A stretch of DNA of 64,000 bases, taken from positions 23,102,111-23,166,110 of the forward strand of contig CP034975.1 of the NCBI GenBank assembly GCA_004026145.2. Direction: 5' to 3'. Origin of the DNA: Takifugu bimaculatus (lineage: Eukaryota > Chordata > Actinopteri > Tetraodontiformes > Tetraodontidae). The notes under the pieces were generated by a model. The model worked only from the letters and a program-made list of their open reading frames with translations, did no database searches and was not told where the DNA came from. Below, piece after piece: positions 57,701 to 64,000 of the stretch (position 1 is its first letter; each line of letters opens with the position of its first letter). The position numbers were made by a program, and so were the translations under genes.

Positions 57701-60700
57701 TGTTGGCCTCTATTGCACAGTGACTGCACGTCAGCTTTGGAATTTAAATGGAATAAAATGTCTTTCAACGTTGTCTGTCCTCAGATATTGATGAATGTGT
57801 AACTGGAAAGAACCTCTGTCCGTACAACAGACAGTGTGTGAACACCTTCGGCAGCTACTTCTGCAAGTGTCAGGAGGGTTTCGACCTGAAATATGTTGAC
57901 GGCAAATATGACTGTGTAGGTAAGGTGTACAAGGTCAGCAGGGGGAGTCATTTGTAAAAAATAAAAAAAGCCTGCTGTTTAAGGTTCACTTAGCCTTCTT
58001 GTGCTTCCAGACCATGATGAGTGTGCAACAGACACCCACAAATGCAGCCACCACGCCGACTGCCTCAACACTCAAGGATCCTACAAGTGCAAGTGCAAGT
58101 CTGGCTTCAGAGGGAATGGATTTGAATGTTCCGGTGAGCTCCAGGGCTCTTTAATTGTGAACTAATGAGCGTTAGGTTGATTTTGTTTTATCTGCAATGA
58201 ATATTGTTATACTCCAGCCTCAGGTTTCTACCGCTGAGGAATATTGTGTTGAAATGTTGATAAATTTACATAATTTTAGGAAAGCTCGGCCAGTGTCCTC
58301 TCATCACATGAGAGAACCAGAGTTCATCTGGACATCTGTGCAAATGTGGCTCGGAAATGTCAGCATAACTAAACATGCCTTTTCTTATAGTCAAGCCATT
58401 TTATCAGAGATCCTGGGATGGCGAAAGAGGCAGTGCTGATGATTTTTTCAATGGTGAGCTTATTTGGAATCCAGGACTCCGCCTCCACTGCTCGCCCTTT
58501 GCCCCACAACCCCCATTCATCCCTCTCTTCTTGGTTGATTGAGAGAACATTTCCCTAGGCTCTTTCCTTTGCTCGTGGCTGGAAACACACAACACATACA
58601 GCTTAATATGAAACATGGAATCAACAGCATGGCCTGTGATTTATATGCCAAATGTCACATGCTTCACTTGCATGAAACAGAGCAAGAAACTGGCCTTTTT
58701 TTTTTTTTTTTTACAATGTCCAGCTGCCACAAATGAAATCTGGCCCAAAAGGCATCTCTAACTCGTGATTATGGTTCCACATGTCTGATTCTGTTTCCCC
58801 TTCCTGCTTGCAGCCATCCCAGACTTCCAGGTGAAACCTGAGGTTGTGGACGGTAAACCAGATGAGCAACTGAAGAATTTTATTCCCGAGTCAATTGTGA
58901 CACTGCCGCCGCAGATCCCCCTGCAGCCTTTTGACTATGAAAGAGAAGTCTATGCAGGCAGCCAGGCCAGGGGGAACCGGGAGGAGGAATTTCCAGAGGA
59001 GGAAGAGGAGGAAGAAGAAGTACACAACCAGCTCAATCCAAGAGGAGATGTTTTCAGTAAGCAGCCTTTTGGTTTGGCTCCCGGAAAGCAATCATTTGTC
59101 TGACAATGTAGGTGGTCCACAACACATCTACCCCTGACTAAACAAGCTAATTGTTTTTACAGCTATTTTTCTCTCCCCCCCCCCTTCCCAGCATCTGAAT
59201 GCAGTAAGAAGTCTTTAATCAGCAGCTTTAATATGCTTAAATGATGTCAGGTCAGGTTTAAGACTGACCAGCTGCATGTGCCCTGTCAAGATCAGGCTGC
59301 TCGAGGACTTGCTGAGCTTTTCCTGGAGGTTTTCTAGGACTCCTTCTGGTGAACAGGTTTAGGCATAAGAGGGTTATGAGAGGTGTCTCCACCATGTTGA
59401 TTATCATTTGATCCTCACGGTGTTTATACCATCACGTGACCTTAATCACTCACAATGCACATAAATAATAATCCATCAGCACATTTTTCACCCTGCACAA
59501 CCTGGCAATAAACAGACCATTATTAGATTTAAAATGAAAAGTGGGAAGTTTACAATTGGTATGCACCCCTCTGAGATTTGAGAGACATTTAACCACAAAT
59601 CTGCATCGTTATGGAAACACCCGAGTCTGTAAGTACTGAGATAACAAGAGGAGACAAGCCCCGAGACATCCATCACCTCCGGGAAGGAATTTTGCCCTCT
59701 AGGCATGTTAGAGCCAAGGGACACAACCCATCCTGGGTCCGCTTCCCATCTCCTGGGAGGAGGGAGAGGAGAGGAAAATATAAAAAGTCTCCAAGCCTTT
59801 TATTATGTTTTCCCCAAAACAGCTGTTGTGCAAACAGACTGAACTCAGCGAAGGAAAGTCTGTCATCAGCCCTGTAGACCTTTCTACCACCGGCCCACTC
59901 CGGTTGAGACGGGCTCCATACATCCAGCTGTCACTGCGCTGCTCCCAGAGTTTTAAAACTCTCGGGGAGGGGATGGATCCTCTGGTTGGAGATGCATCGA
60001 GTGACAGCAGCACAGGTCCACACTTGTTGGTTCAGAGGCCCTTTAAGCTTTGGTTTGATCACAAAGAGTCGAGAGAGCTTCATTTTTAACAGTGAAAAAG
60101 CGATACACTTACGTCTGATTCTCCGCTTCTGAATCTAATCCAGCTGCATACAACATGGTATTAGATCATATAATGTGCCCTTTTTTGGAACTGAACACTC
60201 TTTTGTTGCAGGAGGTATTTAAATGGAAATTGCATTAAATCATGCTGTTTTTTTTTCCCCTCCTCCCATTTCAAATGCAGTAACGGAGGACTTTGAATCA
60301 GTGTTTGGTCCCCCCACAGATGTTAAAGAAATCCAAATCACGCCAGTTCAGGAAGGTAAGGCATCCTTTGCACTTGTGCTATTGTTAGAATAATATATGA
60401 ATTTACTGTAAATATTTCATTCTCTAGATTTTTTTATGGATTGCAACTTTGACCAGGGAGCATGTGAATGGGTCCAGGACAAGGCTGACAGTATAGACTG
60501 GAGTGTGATATACCATGATGACGGTAATGGAGGACATACTTACCCATAGACGTCTTCAGCCTCATACATTGACTTACGTACTGTAACATCTCCTCTAGGT
60601 GCCCAGTACTACATGGCGTTGAGCGGGCTCGTAGGTGAACAAGGTGACACAGCCAAGCTGAAGCTGCTCCTCAGTGACCGCGCCCAGCAGGGCAGCTTCT

Positions 60701-61129
60701 GCCTCACCTTTGACTACCGGATTCTGGGACAGAATGTGGGAACGATCAAGGTGCTGCTGGATAACAACTCTTATCCAGTGTGGGAGCAGAGCCAAAGCAG
60801 ACAGCAGAGCTGGCAGACAGAATTCCTCACTGTGGCCTGGAAAGAAGAAGCCCCCCAAGCTGTGAGTCATGTTATTGGTTTAAAAGACGTTAAAGGTAAT
60901 AACATGTGGTGCACAAAGGATGTATCAAAGCTAAACAGCGATTATTCTCCAAGATTTTAAATTAATCCACTTCAGACTACTGGGAACTGAACTACCAATG
61001 CAATTACTAAATATCTTTCAGATTGTGTTTGAAGCGCAGCGTGGGAACAGTGTTGGAGGAGAGATTGGGCTGGATAATGTAGTGCTGACCTCAGGCCCCT
61101 GCCAAGATGAGGGTGATCCAATCTATTAA
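54778..61129 (+). CDS. egfl6: EGF-like domain-containing protein 6 (EGFL6/MAEG), 13 coding exons
   Basis: Secreted matrix protein of basement membranes that binds integrins. Exons: 54778-54851, 55937-56043, 56291-56383, 56474-56593, 56666-56785, 57785-57919, 58011-58133, 58391-58453, 58814-59056, 60281-60355, 60428-60523, 60599-60861, 61022-61129. They total 1620 bases with every junction in frame (539 residues; human about 553). Order: signal peptide (MQPLTVLCVLFLLL), a cysteine-rich segment (CRYGRRLECCYGWK), an EGF repeat (CVHGCKHGEC), further EGF repeats including calcium-binding types (DLNEC, DIDEC, DHDEC), a linker with an RGD integrin motif (NPRGDVF, about 59040) after a glutamate run, and a C-terminal MAM domain (MDCNFDQGACEWVQD to GLDNVVL). 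Introns have standard GT..AG ends. Position before rab9a matches human synteny. Confidence 0.93.
57440..57456 (+). repeat. Poly-G tract in an egfl6 intron
   Basis: ggggggagggggggggggggg-type run in the intron before the exon at 57785. It is a potential G-quadruplex on the sense strand and a likely assembly weak spot. Confidence 0.7.
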
Positions 61130-61450
61130 GAAGCCTCAGCCCAGATTTTTAATTTAGAAATCTGTTCTCACACAAACCAACTTGTCCCGTCCACAGCTTT
61201 TGGTTCCTTTAATTTTTTTCCTCAGTTTTTTCATACATAATTATGACACTATGTTGCATGGTCAACATTTTGTATCTATCTATGACACATATAACAAACT
61301 GAAGACCTCAGGAATATGTGCTAAAGCTAATTTAACTAGTGTGTTCATTGCTGAAAATATATGAAAATAATCTTGATTTGCAATGTGATTTCTTGGGCAG
61401 ATTATTACTGAAATCAAATCTTACAGATATTTTTTTGTTGAAGGCTAAGT

Positions 61451-61505
61451 ACAATAAATGTTAAAACTGTCAGTGCTGTACATTTTGCTTATATCCTTTC
61501 AATAA
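61451..61505 (+). terminator. Polyadenylation signals of egfl6
   Basis: AATAAA appears at about 61452 (caataaatg) and again at about 61500 (caataaaatg), about 320-370 bases after the stop codon, followed by T-rich sequence. Confidence 0.55.
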
Positions 61506-62537
61506 AATGTTTTTTTTTCTACACCTACCATCCATTCCTCCTTTTTAAATCATTATCATTTCTTTTTTGATAGATGCTATATGATGACTCAAAGAACATT
61601 TTGAAAGCCCTGGTATCTCAATCTGCTGCTTTGTACCCGGTCACGCCACAGTTGGCAGTCAAATAGCGCCCCCTTCTGGGATGAGGCTGGTATTACAACT
61701 TACTTTCTTGAAAGATTCAGCTCTGAGTCCACCCAACAATATTGCTTAATTTAAAGTTAAATATCATGTTTCACTTCAAATAATAGCGTTATGATGAGTA
61801 CATGTACTATGGAACATAACATGTGATTTTATTATTGAGGCATGGGACTTTGCCTCAGCCCGGAATATCACATGACCTATCTGACAGCGTTAGCTTGTTA
61901 GCTGTTAGAGCTGCGTTAGCATTTAGCATTTGGAGACAACCAGGAAACAGTACGAGTCGGCGTTATCAGGAGCTGCGCCAAGGCGAGTTGTCATCTCTAT
62001 GAATTAAGTCACTTGTAATTTATTGTGTTTATGTTGTCGTTTACTAGTTTGGACTTGCATTTACTAGTACAATTGCTTTGAATCCCGAGCTAGCAAATGT
62101 AATATGGGTTCCCCAATTTTCCTTTTAACGTTAGCCTACTTTAGCTAACACCGAGCCCAATTTCAACACGCTCCAGAAAGTAACAGATTGTTCATATAGT
62201 GTGCCTCTAAACGCCGTATAATACAGTTTTCCCCTGTTAGAATGCTGGCGAATTGCATGTGGAATATATGCGTAGTAGCCGTAGTTTGTTTAGTTGTTTG
62301 TGGTTTCTCTGATATAACCAGGAGCCTTTGTTAATCAGAAAGCTGATTGCTGTCATTGTGTTGCAGCTAGATAAACTTTGCACTTTCTGTGGCTATTTAC
62401 GTCAACATTAAACAAATGAGCATGTGACTGGGAACATCAAAACTGTACAGAGGTGAGATGTCAACAATTGTTTATTTATCAGTAAGGTGTATTCAAATGC
62501 ATATTAATCTCTCGCTGGAATTGAATTGTCTCCACAG
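61506..62537 (+). promoter_or_regulatory. rab9a upstream region and 5' untranslated intron
   Basis: No gene between egfl6 and rab9a is recognisable. Two CATGTG/CACATG E-box cores (61820 and 61869) precede a likely start region near 61900-62000. A T/C-containing acceptor ending tccacag at 62537 shows that the coding exon is preceded by an untranslated exon. Confidence 0.4.
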
Positions 62538-62576
62538 GTGCATTATTTCAAAGTGATCAATTGTGAGTGAGAAGCC

Positions 62577-63185
62577 ATGGCGACAAAGACATCTCTACAA
62601 AAAGTAATCCTGCTGGGTGATGGTGGTGTAGGAAAAAGCTCCCTCATGAATCGTTACGTTACCAACAAGTTCGATGCGCACCTTTTTCACACCATTGGCG
62701 TGGAGTTCCTCAACAAGGAACTCGAGGTTGACGGCCACCAGGTGACCCTTCAGATCTGGGATACGGCTGGACAGGAACGCTTCCGCAGCCTGAGGACTCC
62801 TTTCTATCGTGGCTCCGACTGCTGCTTACTCACCTTCAGCGTAGATGACAACCAGAGTTTTCTTAACCTGAGCAACTGGAAGAAAGAGTTCATCTACTAC
62901 GCAGACGTGAAGGAGCCTGAGAAATTCCCCTTTGTAGTTTTAGGCAACAAATTGGATGTTACAGAGCGGCAGGTGACCCTGGAGGAGGCGCAACAGTGGT
63001 GCCAGGAGAACGGCGGCTACCCGTATTTTGAGACCAGTGCTAAAGATGCCACCAATGTAGCGGAGGCCTTCGAGGAGGCAGTGCGGCGGGTGTTTGCCTC
63101 GGATGAAAGGACGGACCATCTGATCCCCACAGACACAGTGAAGCTCCACAGAAAACCTCGGTCTGCCTCGTCCTGCTGTGCGTAA
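62577..63185 (+). CDS. rab9a: Ras-related protein Rab9A
   Basis: Small GTPase that directs late endosome to trans-Golgi transport (mannose-6-phosphate receptor recycling). Single coding exon of 202 residues with a good Kozak context (gagaagccATGG). Motifs: GDGGVGKSS (P-loop, residues 15-23), HTIGVEF (switch I), WDTAGQE (switch II), NKLD and TSAK (guanine recognition). The effector-facing RSLRTPFYRGSDCCLL and the C-terminal HLIPTDTVKLHRKP are Rab9 hallmarks. The protein ends SSCCA, a twin-cysteine geranylgeranylation site with one extra alanine relative to the human SSCC end. A polyadenylation signal AATAAA lies at 63965. Adjacent egfl6 supports rab9a over rab9b. Confidence 0.95.
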   Translation: MATKTSLQKVILLGDGGVGKSSLMNRYVTNKFDAHLFHTIGVEFLNKELEVDGHQVTLQIWDTAGQERFRSLRTPFYRGSDCCLLTFSVDDNQSFLNLSNWKKEFIYYADVKEPEKFPFVVLGNKLDVTERQVTLEEAQQWCQENGGYPYFETSAKDATNVAEAFEEAVRRVFASDERTDHLIPTDTVKLHRKPRSASSCCA

Positions 63186-63964
63186 CAGCCAGGATTCTTA
63201 CCAAGTTACTCTAATGGCTGTTATGTGATGAGGCGCTGGATGCACGGGAGATCTTTTTAAACAAATTATGCTACTGGCTTTATGGTTTGATGTTTCTAAT
63301 AAGAGTATTTGGGGGAGAAAAGGTTGTGGGAAGCATTTAACACTTTGATTGCTGTGTATTTGCACCAGTTCATCAGTCATTCTGCAAAGCATCGACAGTA
63401 ATCAAAAGAAAGTCTTCTTTGGCAAGACTGCCTTCAGACTAAAAAAAAATGCTTGAAAATAATATATTCCGTTCTTTCACTCTCAAAATGGACTGAATGT
63501 GATCATCAGAAGGTTTCTGACATCAGCTCCCATATGTAATAACAGTGATGACCTCCGTGTTTAGGGTAGGAAACTAATTGCATAATTAATTTATACAGTC
63601 CCATAACCCAGTCTGAGCATTATTAACTACACTTTGTGTGCAGCTTGCTGTAATTATTGCTGCTTGTGTTCCTGTTTGTGCACATTCTGCCTGGTGGTGA
63701 GCGGATCATTTGAAAGCACTAAGCTTCCTAACAAAGATGTACATTAAAGCAAAGATAATATGTATGGCCTGTGGTCCATGGTCCATTTATATTGGATTTT
63801 TTTTTTACACTTTGACTCAAATCATGATTTTTTCCCCTATGTCAGCTTTACTATTTTTTAAACTTAAAAAGTACTCTAACTCCCAGTGTGAGGTTTTAAT
63901 TGCTAAATGATGACTTTAACACAACCGCTCTGATGCTCTGCTCTGTACTACTGACATGTCAAAC

Positions 63965-63970
63965 AATAAA
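63965..63970 (+). terminator. Polyadenylation signal of rab9a
   Basis: AATAAA, in caaacaataaaggc, lies about 780 bases after the stop codon near the window end. The stretch 63186-63964 holds no other gene and is probably 3' untranslated sequence. Confidence 0.5.
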
Positions 63971-64000
63971 GGCAGCTGAGGATTCTCTCAGAACATTTGT

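Noticed and set aside
1..64000. CRISPR array, tRNA or rRNA genes
   Set aside because: No regularly spaced repeat-spacer structure and no tRNA or rRNA signature seen; the only tRNA-like match is the retroviral primer site.

Overview
The window is from a ray-finned fish (teleost) genome. It has spliced genes with GT..AG introns, fish-type transposable elements (an endogenous retrovirus, a CR1/L2-like LINE, BEL/Pao, Harbinger and a TA-target inverted-repeat element), and a gene order matching the vertebrate block TLR8 - TMSB4X - EGFL6 - RAB9A known from human Xp22.2. The species cannot be fixed from the sequence alone.

Layout. 1-5.2 kb: a TLR8-like endosomal Toll receptor (plus strand, one apparent 1-base frameshift), then thymosin beta-4-like. 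5.2-10 kb: gene-poor. 10-44.2 kb: a minus-strand array of three near-identical segments. Each carries a CD2/SLAM-family-like immunoglobulin receptor gene (signal exon, V-like exon without the canonical cysteines, cysteine-rich C2-like exon, transmembrane exon, and several phase-1 acidic cytoplasmic exons without tyrosine signalling motifs). The array is loaded with transposons: a 3'-truncated retrovirus in intron 1 of gene 1, a nearly full-length dead LINE upstream of gene 2, a BEL/Pao remnant plus a two-gene Harbinger element between units 2 and 3, and a second BEL/Pao copy beyond unit 3. Shared deletions and insertions suggest unit 1 split first and that units 2 and 3, with the BEL/Pao element, are the younger pair. 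47.4-49.6 kb: a minus-strand PIM-like kinase whose kinase-domain exons join in frame. 49.6-54.8 kb: gene-poor with repeat fragments. 54.8-61.1 kb: egfl6, thirteen coding exons that join in frame to 539 codons. 62.6-63.2 kb: rab9a, one coding exon.

How the genes relate. The conserved genes (tlr8, tmsb4, egfl6, rab9a) are separate housekeeping or developmental units held by synteny. The SLAM-like array and the PIM-like kinase look like a lineage-specific expansion between tmsb4 and egfl6. The most unusual points are the tail architecture and decay of the SLAM-like paralogues, a retroviral primer-binding site matching tRNA-Tyr, and a UGA-CUAG stop context between retroviral gag and pro. Family assignments come from recognised motifs; no database search was possible.
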